Shown: positions 7,664 to 16,477 of the stretch, piece after piece | How positions within the stretch are numbered: position 1 is the first letter of the stretch | Layout of the letters: each line of letters begins with the position of its first letter | Source: Cellulomonas soli | Lineage (GTDB): Bacteria; Actinomycetota; Actinomycetes; Actinomycetales; Cellulomonadaceae | Assembly: GCF_013409305.1 (NCBI RefSeq) | Contig: NZ_JACBZJ010000001.1 | Span: 3,596,001-3,660,000 of the forward strand | Reading direction: 5' to 3' | DNA: 64,000 bases | Notes under the pieces: model-generated | Database searches by the model: none | The model's input: the letters and a program-made list of their open reading frames with translations, nothing else | Told to the model about the DNA's origin: nothing | Translations under genes and position numbers: made by a program

Positions 7664-9316
7664 TCAGTCGTTCACCGTGATCGTCACCTGGTGCCACCCC
7701 GTCGCGCCGTCCGGAGCCACGTCCGCCGGCTCGCCCGTCTGCGCCCCCGCGACCGGGTCCGTGGCCCGCACCCGCAGGACGTGCTCACCCGCGGTGGCCT
7801 CCCACCGGAACGACCACTGCCGCCAGGTGTCCACCGAGATCTCCTCCGCGAGCACCGCCGGCTGCCACGGACCGTCGTCGACCTGCACCTGCACACCCGT
7901 GATCCCGGTGTGCTGCGCCCACGCCGTCCCACCCACGTCGAGGGGACCCGCCGCGACCCGGGCGCCCGAGCGCGGCACCTCGATCCGCGAGGACGTCTTC
8001 ACCGGCCCCCGCGCCGACCAGCCGCGGGTCGTCCAGTACGCCTCCTGGTCCGCGAACCGCGTGACCTCCAGCTCGGCCACCCACTTCGTCGCCGACACGT
8101 ACCCGTACAGGCCCGGCACGACCATCCGCACCGGGAACCCGTGCTCCACCGGCAACGGCTCACCGTTCATCCCCACCGCCAGCAACGCGTCCCGGTCGTC
8201 CAGCAGCACCGGCAGCGGCGTCGAGGCGGTGAACCCGTCCACGCTGCGCGAGAGCACCATGTCCGCCCCCGGCAACGGGCGCGCCCGGGCCAGCACCTCC
8301 CGCACGGGCAGCCCCAACCACCGCGCGTTACCCACCAGGTCCCCACCCACCGGGTTCGACACGCACGCCAACGTCACGAACGCCTCCACCAGGTCCGCGC
8401 CCACGAGCTCGTCGAACCCGAGCACGACCTCCTGCTCGACCATCCCGTGCACCCGCAACGACCACGTCGCCGGATCCACCTGCGGCACCGTGAACGCCGT
8501 GTCGATCCGGTAGAAGTCCCCGTTCGCCGTCACCACGTCCACCACCCCCGCCACCGGCGACTGCGCCCCGACCGGAACAGGAGCCGCTGAGCGCGTCGCC
8601 CGGGGGAGCACCAGCACCGCCCGTGCCGCCGACACCGTGCGACGGGCCCCACCCGCCACCGCACCGACCACACCCGCCACAGCAGCCCCGGCCGTCAAAC
8701 CGGCGACCAGCCGCAAGAACCCCCGACGATCGGGCTCCGCCACGACCGGCGTCGACCCGGTGCCGGCCGCGACCCGCGCCGAACGAGCCGTCCGGGCGCT
8801 CGCAGCCGCCTCGGCCGACCGCAGGGACCGGACCAGCACGCTCAACGCCACCGCACCCGCCGCCGCACCCACCAGGCTCGGCAGCCCGGCACCCGCCGTC
8901 GCACCCGGCCGCGACCACGCCGCCGCAGCCCCGACCGCACCGAGCAGGAGCACCGCCGCCGTCCCCGCCGGCGGCCGTCGCACGGCCAGCACCCCCGTCG
9001 CCCCGGCCAGCACCCCGATCACCACCACCATGCCCACCAGCAGCGCCGACTTGTCGTGCACGCCGAACAGCCCGACCGCCAGGTCCTTCAACCACGCCGG
9101 CGTCAGGTCGATGAACGCGTCCCCGACCGCCCCCAGAGGTGCACCGCCCGGGTCCACGAGCGCAGCCACCAGCTGCGCCACGCCCAACGTCACCGCCGCC
9201 GCGACCACCCCGGCCGACGCACCCCACACCCACCCCGGGCCCCGACGACCCGAGGGCACGAGCGTGCCCTCGGAGGAACCCTCGCCGGCCGGTCCTGCCG
9301 TACGTGCGCGCTGCAT
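7664..9316 (-). CDS. Polytopic molybdopterin-dependent oxidoreductase (sulfite-oxidase fold)
   Basis: A 550-residue protein from the ATG at 9316 (a GTG at 9367 is also open). The N-terminal part has four hydrophobic segments (about 31-53, 91-112, 118-134, 146-163). A twin-arginine-like motif DRRGFLRLV (Arg197-Arg198) and a further hydrophobic helix (202-222) follow. The rest is the SUOX molybdopterin domain, with the Mo-ligand cysteine in TLACVSNPVGG (Cys318), and the C-terminal dimerisation domain. Actinobacterial proteins of this layout are known in which Sec inserts the early helices and Tat moves the cofactor-loaded domain across the membrane. The substrate is unknown; no heme or cytochrome partner is adjacent. 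The family call is firm, the dual targeting is inferred from the motif. Confidence 0.85.
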   Translation of the reverse strand: MQRARTAGPAGEGSSEGTLVPSGRRGPGWVWGASAGVVAAAVTLGVAQLVAALVDPGGAPLGAVGDAFIDLTPAWLKDLAVGLFGVHDKSALLVGMVVVIGVLAGATGVLAVRRPPAGTAAVLLLGAVGAAAAWSRPGATAGAGLPSLVGAAAGAVALSVLVRSLRSAEAAASARTARSARVAAGTGSTPVVAEPDRRGFLRLVAGLTAGAAVAGVVGAVAGGARRTVSAARAVLVLPRATRSAAPVPVGAQSPVAGVVDVVTANGDFYRIDTAFTVPQVDPATWSLRVHGMVEQEVVLGFDELVGADLVEAFVTLACVSNPVGGDLVGNARWLGLPVREVLARARPLPGADMVLSRSVDGFTASTPLPVLLDDRDALLAVGMNGEPLPVEHGFPVRMVVPGLYGYVSATKWVAELEVTRFADQEAYWTTRGWSARGPVKTSSRIEVPRSGARVAAGPLDVGGTAWAQHTGITGVQVQVDDGPWQPAVLAEEISVDTWRQWSFRWEATAGEHVLRVRATDPVAGAQTGEPADVAPDGATGWHQVTITVND

Positions 9317-9398
9317 GCCCCGAGCCTGACCCCCCGGCACGTCCGTGTCACGACCCCACGTCCGCACACCGGCGGCCGACGCCCCCGTCCGCCGCCGC

Positions 9399-9404
9399 TA
9401 GGGT
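9399..9404 (+). promoter_or_regulatory. -10-like element for the Gfo/Idh/MocA gene
   Basis: TAGGGT lies about 60 bp before the start of the oxidoreductase gene, in the gap between two divergent genes. No clear -35 element is visible at 17 bp. Confidence 0.3.
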
Positions 9405-9464
9405 CGTGACCGACGGCGTCGTCCCCCTGCACGCCCGATCCGCCCCTCGAACGGAGATGTGCGC

Positions 9465-10445
9465 ATGAGCGTGCGCCTCGGCGTCCTCGGCGCCGCCAAG
9501 ATCCTGCAGACCGCCGTCATCGACCCCGCCCGCGACGTCCCCGACCTCACCGTCACCGCCATCGCCGCCCGCGACCTGGACCGTGCCACCGCCCTGGCCG
9601 CCCAGCACGGCATCCCGCGCGTCCTGGCCGACTACGACACCCTGCTCGCCGACCCCGACGTCGACGCGATCTACATCCCCACCCCCGCCTCCCTGCACGG
9701 CCTGTGGACCGCCCGCGCCCTCGCCGCGGGCAAGCACGTCCTGTGCGAGAAGCCCTTCACCGCCAACGCCGACGAAGCCGCGCGGATCGCCGCGCTCGCG
9801 GACGGCACGGGGCTGGTCGTCATGGAGGCGATGCACGCCCAGCACCACCCCGCGTGGGCACGCGTGCGCGAGCTGCTCGACCAGGGCGTGATCGGTGAGC
9901 CGCGCACCGCCGAGGCGACCTTCCTCGTCGACATCGCCGACCGCGGCGACATCCGCTGGCAGCAGGCCCTGGGCGGCGGTGCCCTCATGGACCTGGGCGT
10001 GTACCCGCTGCGGTTCCTGCAGACGGTCTTCGGCACCCCGGTCGTGCGTGCGGCGAGCGCGGTCGAGGTCGACGGTGTCGATGGCTCGATCACCGTGCGG
10101 CTGGACCTGCCCGGCGGTGTCGACGGCACGGTGCGCGCCAGCATGGTGCAGGACCAGCCCGAGGCCGAGGCCACGATCGTGGGCACCACGGGCACGCTGC
10201 GCGTCCACCTGCCGTACCACCCGCAGATGGGCGGCCACCTGGTCGTCGAGACGGCCGACGGGCGCACCCAGGAGCAGCTCGACCCCACGCCGACCTACGT
10301 CTTCATGCTGCGTGCGTTCGCCGAGGCGGTGCTGCACGGCGGACCGGTCGTCACCGATCCTGCCGAGGCGGTGCGTTCGATGCGCGTGGTCGACGCGGCG
10401 GACGTCGCTGCCGGCTTGTCACCCCGGCAGCCCGTGGAAGGCTGA
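9465..10445 (+). CDS. Gfo/Idh/MocA-family oxidoreductase
   Basis: A 326-residue NAD(P)-dependent dehydrogenase. The ATG at 9465 is preferred over the GTG six bases earlier because GGAG lies 8 nt before it. The Rossmann start is RLGVLGAAKIL, the characteristic EKP motif is at residues 95-97 (VLCEKPFTAN), and the C-terminal alpha/beta domain contains WQQALGGGALMDLGVYPLR, typical of the family. Members oxidise or reduce sugars, inositols and trans-dihydrodiols. Substrate specificity cannot be read from the sequence. It stands alone, divergent from the molybdopterin oxidoreductase. Confidence 0.88.
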   Translation: MSVRLGVLGAAKILQTAVIDPARDVPDLTVTAIAARDLDRATALAAQHGIPRVLADYDTLLADPDVDAIYIPTPASLHGLWTARALAAGKHVLCEKPFTANADEAARIAALADGTGLVVMEAMHAQHHPAWARVRELLDQGVIGEPRTAEATFLVDIADRGDIRWQQALGGGALMDLGVYPLRFLQTVFGTPVVRAASAVEVDGVDGSITVRLDLPGGVDGTVRASMVQDQPEAEATIVGTTGTLRVHLPYHPQMGGHLVVETADGRTQEQLDPTPTYVFMLRAFAEAVLHGGPVVTDPAEAVRSMRVVDAADVAAGLSPRQPVEG

Positions 10446-10563
10446 TCACCATCGGCGGTGCGCTCGCCGGGCTGCGCCCCGTATCTTCCCGTCGGCCCGC
10501 GGCTCCTCCGGGTGAAGGCCCGATCTGTGTAGCCACGACGTTGGACGTGCCCGGGGGTGACCG

Positions 10564-11517
10564 ATGGGCTCGAGCTCCGACCCCGGCGGAGGCGGCCGGG
10601 ACACCCGCCGTGCGCGCGCCCCGAGCCGCTCCGCCCGGGGGCTGCTGGTCGCAGGCCTGATCGTCTGGTCGACGGTCGGGCTGGTGGCCGGCTGCGGTCC
10701 GTCCGGGTCGCCGGCCCCGACCTCGGTCCCGACGCCGGCACTGCCGTCGCCCTCGCCGAGCAGGTCAGGCGTCGCCCCGGACGACCTCGACCCCGAGGAG
10801 CTGCTCCCGGAGGGGCCGTCGCAGGAGCCCACGGTCGAGGTCGCCCCCGATCTCGAGGCGTTCCTCGCGCAGTGCCTGGCCGGCGGCGACATCTGGGGGC
10901 AGGGGCGCCTCGACTACCCGTTGCGGCTCGACGTCGAGCTCGGCGACTCCGCCCCCTACGTGGTCGCTCTGGACATGAACGACGTGCCCGCGCCCCCGCA
11001 AGCCCACGTACCGGGCCCCTCGCCCACGTCCGTCGACGTCTTCGCCCGGTGCGGCATCGCGGCCAGGCTCACGCCCCTCGGAGACGGTCTCGACGTCGGC
11101 GACCAGGAGTGGCGGACACGCACGCTCACGCCGTCGGGCGTCGTCACGTGGACCTGGGCGGTGGGGGCCAGCACGACGAACGCCGGCGACGTCCGACTCG
11201 AGATCCGCCCTGCCGTGTCCGTCGACGCCGGCGCGCTGCTCGATGCCCAGCCCGATGCCCGGCTCGAGACGCAGCTGGGTGAGCAGGTCGGCGGGCAGGA
11301 CACCGAGGTGCTGGAGTACGTCACGGCTGTCGACGTCCACACCCCGCTCGTCCGTCGCGCCGGTGACTGGTGGGCCGCGAGCTGGGACACGATCGTGATG
11401 ATCACGGTCGCCGCCGGTGCCGCGGTGACAGGCGTGCTCGCCTGGTGGCGCCGGAACTTCCGGTCGAAGGCTGCCCCGGGGCCGGCCCGCAGGCACCGGG
11501 CGCCGCCCGGCCCGTGA
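10564..11517 (+). CDS. Unknown protein with lipobox-like signal and C-terminal TM helix
   Basis: A 317-residue protein I do not recognise. After a basic N-terminus, a hydrophobic segment (27-43) ends in LVAGC (Cys44), a plausible lipobox. A Pro/Ser/Thr-rich linker (about 48-70) and an acidic stretch (DDLDPEELLPEG) follow. The middle is a predicted extracellular domain with two cysteines (in FLAQCL and FARCGI) and several WTWAVG-type beta segments. Near the C-terminus a second hydrophobic helix (about 279-300) is followed by a basic tail. A lipoprotein that also has a C-terminal membrane helix is unusual; alternatively the first segment is an uncleaved anchor. GGGGTGA before the ATG is a usable ribosome site. 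No operon partner is evident. Confidence 0.65.
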   Translation: MGSSSDPGGGGRDTRRARAPSRSARGLLVAGLIVWSTVGLVAGCGPSGSPAPTSVPTPALPSPSPSRSGVAPDDLDPEELLPEGPSQEPTVEVAPDLEAFLAQCLAGGDIWGQGRLDYPLRLDVELGDSAPYVVALDMNDVPAPPQAHVPGPSPTSVDVFARCGIAARLTPLGDGLDVGDQEWRTRTLTPSGVVTWTWAVGASTTNAGDVRLEIRPAVSVDAGALLDAQPDARLETQLGEQVGGQDTEVLEYVTAVDVHTPLVRRAGDWWAASWDTIVMITVAAGAAVTGVLAWWRRNFRSKAAPGPARRHRAPPGP

Positions 11518-11593
11518 CGGTGCACCCGTCGACACCCGTCGGCACCTGACCGATCGCCTGGTCCCGGCGCTCGACCTCAGAGCCCCGCGCGGC

Positions 11594-12652
11594 TCAGTCG
11601 CGGCCCGTGGAACCCGACGACGTCGCGTGGGGGAGAGGTTCGCGGGGCAGGGGTGTGAGGGGGAGTGCCCCGAGGGGGTACGGCGCCAGGTCGACCGCAG
11701 GTGTCAGCACTGCCGTGGCCGACCGGACCGCGTCGAGCACCGCGGCCTGGACCGCGTGCGCCGAGGCCGCCTGGATGGCCAGCAGCACGTCCCGCACGGG
11801 CCGCGGGTCGCCCGTGCCGTCGTCGCCCGGCAGGACGACCGCCCCGGTGGCGAGCGCGAAGACCGTGTCGCCGTCGGCGAGCGTGTGCGTCGGGTCGAGA
11901 GCACGAGCCAGTCCGTCGTGACCGGCCGAGGCCGTGCGGTGCAGCTGTCCGCCGCTGAGCCGGGCGTCGGTCGCGACCACGACCAGGACGGTGTTCAGCG
12001 GTGGGGCCACCTGCCCGTCGACCCGTGGCGGCAGGTCGGCGACAGCACCGGCTACCACCGGGGTGCCGAAGGCGTTCACCACGACCAGCGCGCCGACGAC
12101 CACCTCCCCGTCGGTGACGGGCACCCGCACCGAGGCGGTGCCCACACCGCCCTTGAACGCCTCGTTCACCACCGTCGCACCCGTGCCCGCGCCGACCGTC
12201 CCGCGGGCGACCGGGCCACCCGAGCCCGAGGCCCCGGCGGCGAGCGCCGCCTCGTACCCCATCTCCAGGGTGGGGTGGGCACCGAAGTCGCCCCCACGAC
12301 CCAGGTCGTAGACCGCAGCGGCCGGGACGACCGGCACCACCTGGTGGGGCAGCGGACCGACAGGGTGCCCGAGCCCCTGCTGCGCGCACCACCGTTGCAC
12401 GCCCGCGGCCGCCACCAACCCGTACGCGCTCCCGCCGGTGAGCACGAGCGCATGCGGGTACGGCGCGGCGGCACCCACCGCCAGCGCGTCCGTCTCGTGC
12501 GTCCCCGGTGCCCCGCCGCGCACGTCCACGGCACCCAACGTCCCGGGAGGCGGCAGCACCACGGTCACGCCCGTGAGCCACCCGTCCCCGATCCGGGTGC
12601 TGTGCCCGACCCGGATCCCCGCGACGTCCGTGATCGACCCGACCTCGCTCAC
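11594..12652 (-). CDS. P1-family (S58) N-terminal-nucleophile peptidase
   Basis: A 352-residue member of the P1/DmpA family, enzymes that mature by self-cleavage to expose an N-terminal nucleophile and act as aminopeptidases or amidases. The start region (ITDVAGIRVGHST), the HETDALAVG and LTGGSAYGL blocks and the VNEAFKGG and VGTASV segments are all typical. The expected cleavage point is Asn220-Thr221 in PPLNTVLVVVATDA. This is an Asn-Thr pair as in nylon-oligomer hydrolase NylC, rather than the Gly-Ser of DmpA. The GTG start overlaps the metY stop (GTGA), so the two genes are translationally coupled. Whether it cleaves peptides or a sulfur-containing amide is unknown. Confidence 0.85.
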   Translation of the reverse strand: MSEVGSITDVAGIRVGHSTRIGDGWLTGVTVVLPPPGTLGAVDVRGGAPGTHETDALAVGAAAPYPHALVLTGGSAYGLVAAAGVQRWCAQQGLGHPVGPLPHQVVPVVPAAAVYDLGRGGDFGAHPTLEMGYEAALAAGASGSGGPVARGTVGAGTGATVVNEAFKGGVGTASVRVPVTDGEVVVGALVVVNAFGTPVVAGAVADLPPRVDGQVAPPLNTVLVVVATDARLSGGQLHRTASAGHDGLARALDPTHTLADGDTVFALATGAVVLPGDDGTGDPRPVRDVLLAIQAASAHAVQAAVLDAVRSATAVLTPAVDLAPYPLGALPLTPLPREPLPHATSSGSTGRD

Positions 12653-14022
12653 GAGCCCACCACGCCCACCCGCTCCGCCGGTGCCACACCCGCCAGGCCC
12701 AGCGCGCGCACCGCCTCGAACCCCACGTCCAGGTCCTCCAAGATGTCGTCGAGATCCTCGATCCCGACCGACAACCGCACGAACCCCGGCGTGATCCCTG
12801 CCTGCAGCTGCTCGGCCGCACTCAGCTGCCCGTGCGTCGTGCTCGCCGGATGGATCACCAACGACCGCACGTCACCGATGTTCGCCACGTGCGAGTGCAG
12901 ACGCAGCGCCGAGACGAACGCCCTGCCCGCCCGCTCACCACCGGGCAGCTCCAGGCCCACGATCGCGCCCGGCCCCCGGGGGGTGTACCTGCGGGCCAAC
13001 GCCGCCCACGGCGACCCCGGCAGGCCCGAGTACGTCACCGAGGCCACGTCCGGGCGGGCATCGAGCCACCGCGCGACCGCCCCGGCGTTGGCCACGTGCC
13101 GCTCCATCCGCAACGACAGCGTCTCCAACCCCTGCGCCACCAGGAACGCCGTGAAGGGCGCCACCGCCGCCCCGATGTCGTGCGCCTGCTCCAGGCGCGC
13201 CTTGACGATGAACGACAGGTCGACCCCGTCCACGCCCAACCACCCCGACGCCCCGAAGTCCCGGGCGATCACCAGGTCGCCGTACCCCGGCACCGGCGAC
13301 GTGAAGTCCGGCCACCGCTGCGGGTCCGCCCCGTAGTCGAACCGCCCCGCATCCACGATCGACCCCGCCAGCGCAGCCCCGTGCCCGGCCAGGAACTTGC
13401 TCGCCGAGTGCACCACGACATCGGCGCCCCACTCGATCGGCCGCACCAGGTACGGCGTCCCGACCGTGTTGTCGACCACCAGGGGCACCCCCGCCCGGTG
13501 CGCCACCGCCGCGACCGCCTCGATGTCGAGCACGTCACCGCGCGGGTTCGGCAACGACTCCGCGAAGAACGCCTTCGTACGCGGCCGCACCGCGCGCGCC
13601 CACGCCGCCGGATCGCCCGGGTCGTCGACGAACGTCGTCGTGATGCCCCGCTTGCGCAGGTTCTGCGCGAACAACGTCCGGGTCCCCCCGTACAGGCTCG
13701 GGCTCGAGACCAGATGGTCACCGGCATGCGCCAACGTCAGGACCGTGTAGACGACCGCCGCCTGACCCGACGCCACCAGCAGGCCGGCCGCACCACCCTC
13801 CAACGCCGTGATGCGCTCCTCCACGGCCGCCTGCGTCGGGTTGTTCAGCCTGCCGTACGTGAAGCCGTCCTGCGTCCCCGCGAACCGACCCGCCGCAGCG
13901 TCCGCATCAGGGAACACGTACGCCGTCGTCTGATGGATCGGCAACGCACGCGAGCCCGTCACCGGGTCCGGCACCTGACCGGCATGCACCTGCGTCGTCG
14001 TGAACCCCCACCCCGAGCTCAA
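12649..14022 (-). CDS. metY: O-acetylhomoserine sulfhydrylase-like PLP enzyme
   Basis: A 457-residue Cys/Met-metabolism PLP enzyme. The N-terminus (TTTQVHAGQVPDP, then IHQTTAYVFPD), the YGRLNNPTQ block, the Tyr-containing SLYGGTRTLF segment and the PLP lysine in SASKFLAGHG (Lys209) fit MetY-type enzymes, which make homocysteine from O-acetylhomoserine and sulfide. The start is taken as the TTG at 14022. It overlaps the phosphatase stop (TTGA) and gives a protein beginning just before the conserved FTTTQVHAG; longer frames add only low-complexity sequence. It is the middle gene of a phosphatase-metY-peptidase operon. A gamma-synthase or gamma-lyase activity cannot be excluded. Confidence 0.88.
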   Translation of the reverse strand: MSSGWGFTTTQVHAGQVPDPVTGSRALPIHQTTAYVFPDADAAAGRFAGTQDGFTYGRLNNPTQAAVEERITALEGGAAGLLVASGQAAVVYTVLTLAHAGDHLVSSPSLYGGTRTLFAQNLRKRGITTTFVDDPGDPAAWARAVRPRTKAFFAESLPNPRGDVLDIEAVAAVAHRAGVPLVVDNTVGTPYLVRPIEWGADVVVHSASKFLAGHGAALAGSIVDAGRFDYGADPQRWPDFTSPVPGYGDLVIARDFGASGWLGVDGVDLSFIVKARLEQAHDIGAAVAPFTAFLVAQGLETLSLRMERHVANAGAVARWLDARPDVASVTYSGLPGSPWAALARRYTPRGPGAIVGLELPGGERAGRAFVSALRLHSHVANIGDVRSLVIHPASTTHGQLSAAEQLQAGITPGFVRLSVGIEDLDDILEDLDVGFEAVRALGLAGVAPAERVGVVGS

Positions 14023-14927
14023 CCCGCACGACCCACGGTCGCCAGGCCCCGCTCGTCGCGAGGACCCACCCCGCCCGCAGCCCGATCCGCAGCCCGTTCC
14101 ACCGCCGGAACCTCCACCGGATCCGCCGCGTCCGCGCCGACCGTCAGGAACGCGCGCAGCGCCGCCAGCTCGGCCGGGTCCAACCCGTGCGCGACCAGGT
14201 ACCCGTGCACCGAACCCCACCGCCGCTCCACCTCGACCAGCGCCTCCTCGAGGACCCGCGGCGGCGACCCGCCCAGCAGCTCGACCCGATCACCCAGACC
14301 CGCACCGTGATGCGCCTCCAGCTCCGCGACCCGCCGCTCCAGCCACGCACCCGCCAGCAGGTCCTGCGTCACCGCGTAGTCCGCCACCACCGTCGCGCGA
14401 TCCACACCGACCGCCGCCAGCGCGAGCGCCACCGTCAACCCCGTCCGGTCCTTGCCCGCCGTGCAGTGCACCAGCACCGGCGACGACCCCGACGCCACCA
14501 CCCGCACCGCCTCGGCCAACGACTCCCCGCGCTCACCCAGCAGGTGCGCGTACAAGCCCGGCAGGCTCACCCCCGCAGCCACCAACGACTCCGCCGACCC
14601 CCCAAACAACGGCACGTCCACCACGTCCAGACCCGCCGCCCGGAACGGCGAGGGCACCTCGGCCCGCTCCGCCGCGTCCCGCAGGTCCACCACCCGCCGC
14701 ACTCCCAGAGCGAGGATCCCCTCGGCCTCCCGGCGCCCCGCACCGGCCGGCAGATCGGCCCGCAGCAACCGACGCCACCGCGTCACCCGCCCCGCACGTC
14801 CCGCACCCTCGGCACGTCCGGCCCGGTACCCGCCCACGTCCCGCAGGTTCACGAACGAGCCCGCACGCAGCACCCGCTCCTCACCGGCCCGGACCACCCG
14901 AGCGTCGCCGCCCTCCGCGATGCCCAT
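14019..14927 (-). CDS. Tyrosine-protein phosphatase (Y_phosphatase3 type)
   Basis: A 302-residue phosphatase. It starts with the family pattern NLRDVGGY, continues with VVDLRDAAER, and carries the P-loop HCTAGKDRTG with nucleophile Cys155 and Arg161. This is the layout of bacterial PtpB/IphP-like phosphatases, which act on phosphotyrosine, phosphoserine/threonine or phosphoinositides. The ATG at 14927 is chosen as the first plausible start near the domain; its ribosome site is weak. No signal peptide is seen, so it is probably cytoplasmic unless secreted by another route. It is the first gene of a coupled operon with metY. Confidence 0.87.
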   Translation of the reverse strand: MGIAEGGDARVVRAGEERVLRAGSFVNLRDVGGYRAGRAEGAGRAGRVTRWRRLLRADLPAGAGRREAEGILALGVRRVVDLRDAAERAEVPSPFRAAGLDVVDVPLFGGSAESLVAAGVSLPGLYAHLLGERGESLAEAVRVVASGSSPVLVHCTAGKDRTGLTVALALAAVGVDRATVVADYAVTQDLLAGAWLERRVAELEAHHGAGLGDRVELLGGSPPRVLEEALVEVERRWGSVHGYLVAHGLDPAELAALRAFLTVGADAADPVEVPAVERAADRAAGGVGPRDERGLATVGRAG

Positions 14928-15105
14928 GGACGACCGCCACCCGTCTGCTCGGAGCCCGCACGCCGGACCGTGGCACGCGACGCTAGCCCCGCCCCCCGCA
15001 CCACCCAGCCGCAGGTCACGACCGCGAGACGACGTAAACCGCCCCCCGAGCACGCGCTGCTATACCTGCACCCCCACCCACCCGAACCCCGCACCCGGAG
15101 ACCCG

Positions 15106-15996
15106 ATGACCCACGACACGCACCACCACCTCGCCGCCGAAGCCGCCGACCTCGGCCTGCACGCACCCCTCCCGGCCCTCCGCAGGGTCACCACCCCCAC
15201 CCCCGACGGCCGGATCAGCGCCCTCGCCTGGCACGACGAACCCGCCCGCGTCGTCCTCCTGCACGGCGCAGCCCTCAACGCCCACACCTGGGACGGCACC
15301 CTGCTGCACTGGGACGTCCCCGCGCTCGCGGTCGACCTGCCCGGCCACGGCGAGTCCGACTGGCGCACCGACGGCGACTACCGGCCGACGACCCTGGCAC
15401 CCGCCCTCCTGGACGCGCTGCGGACGTGGCAGTCCGAGGGGCTCCTCGCTGAGCGTCCCGTGCTCGTCGGGCAGTCCCTGGGTGGTCTGACCGCCGTGCG
15501 GGTCGCGGCAGGGCTGCCGAGCAGGCGGGTCGTCCTCGTCGACATCCTCCCCGTGCCCCCGGGCGCGGCCGTCGAGGTCGCGCAGTTCCTCGCCGGACCG
15601 ACGAGCTTCGCCTCACGCGAGGAGATCGTCGAACGTGCCCTGGCGTTCGGGCTGGGCGGGTCCCGCAGCCGTCTGGCGCGCGCCGTCGAGCTCAACACCC
15701 GGATCGCACCGGACGGCTCCGTCGTGTGGAAGCACCACCTGGCCACGCTCGGCCCCGCGGCGATCCCCGACCTGGACGTGCCCGGCTCGTGGGCCGCGAT
15801 CGGCGCGCTCGAGAGCCCGCTGGACCTCGTGCTCGCCTCCCGCAGCCTGGTCGGGCAGGCCTCGGTGGACGAGCTCGCCCGCCTGCGCCCGCAGGCCCGG
15901 GTGCTGCGCGTGGGGGCCGGGCACAACGTCCAGGAGGACGCCCCGCGCGCGCTGGCCGAGGTGTTGGTGCAGGTCGCGGGCGCGGATGTTTCGTAA
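15106..15996 (+). CDS. Alpha/beta hydrolase
   Basis: A 296-residue alpha/beta-hydrolase fold protein. The oxyanion-hole region is VVLLHGAALNAHTWDG, the nucleophile elbow is GQSLGG (Ser124), and the catalytic histidine is in GAGHNVQED near residue 273. The start has GGAG 5 nt upstream, and TATACC about 45 bp before it may be a -10 element. The gene is divergent from the phosphatase operon, with a 178-bp gap. Substrate cannot be assigned; esterase, lactonase or C-C hydrolase are all possible. Confidence 0.85.
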   Translation: MTHDTHHHLAAEAADLGLHAPLPALRRVTTPTPDGRISALAWHDEPARVVLLHGAALNAHTWDGTLLHWDVPALAVDLPGHGESDWRTDGDYRPTTLAPALLDALRTWQSEGLLAERPVLVGQSLGGLTAVRVAAGLPSRRVVLVDILPVPPGAAVEVAQFLAGPTSFASREEIVERALAFGLGGSRSRLARAVELNTRIAPDGSVVWKHHLATLGPAAIPDLDVPGSWAAIGALESPLDLVLASRSLVGQASVDELARLRPQARVLRVGAGHNVQEDAPRALAEVLVQVAGADVS

Positions 15997-16477
15997 CAAC
16001 GGTTCGGCTGACAGGCGCACCGCTGCGCTGCGTCGACCGGCAGGCTTCGATGCACCCATGCCCACCCGACCGAACGTGACCGGCCAGGACCGTGCCCCCG
16101 TGGCCGCGCGCCTGTGTCCCGTCGCGCTCGTCGGCGGCCCGCGATGTCGCAGGACGTCGTCCGGCGCCTGACGCGCCCGTCCCGCGGTCGTGCGCGGCGA
16201 CCGGTCCTGCGACGACCGGTCCCGGAGCGCCGTGGACCGCACCGGTCGAGCGCCGTGCGCTCGCGCCGCGCCCTCGGATCGGCCGTGCTCGCCGGCCGTC
16301 CGCTGCCGCGCCCCTGCCGGACCTCGACGCTCGCCGCGAGCCTGCGTGCCCCGGCACGGCCCCGACGAGCGCCGGGCCGAGGCCGCCGTACGCAGCGGTC
16401 GCGGGCACTCCGGCGCCGCTGCCTCCCTCTGTCTCGCCTCAGCCATCCCTCTGCCCTGCCTCCCGAGAGGAGCTCTC
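15997..16477. other. 481-bp leader region before the ABC importer operon
   Basis: No conserved gene is visible. The region holds a possible leaderless 37-codon ORF (16058-16171) and a 10-bp inverted repeat (gtcgcaggac at 16146-16155, gtcctgcgac at 16204-16213) whose left arm overlaps the end of that ORF. Downstream the sequence is Arg/Pro-coding in all frames and looks non-coding until the ribosome site at 16465. It is long enough for an attenuator, but I recognise no known riboswitch. Confidence 0.45.
16058..16171 (+). CDS. Possible small leaderless upstream ORF (37 aa)
   Basis: The ATG at 16058 follows TTCGAT after 6 nt, the spacing seen at other apparently leaderless genes of this window, and has no Shine-Dalgarno site. 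The 37-residue product contains two cysteines (LCPV at residue 20, PRCRR at residue 30). The second Cys codon lies at the left arm of an inverted repeat. It could act as a cis-acting leader peptide for the downstream transporter. It does not match the actinobacterial leader-peptide pattern with HVDL. It may equally be a chance frame. Confidence 0.25.
   Translation: MPTRPNVTGQDRAPVAARLCPVALVGGPRCRRTSSGA

Noticed and set aside
15997..16477. Known riboswitch (SAM, TPP or cobalamin type) before the importer
   Set aside because: None of the conserved core boxes of these classes could be recognised; only a weak inverted repeat and a small frame are present.
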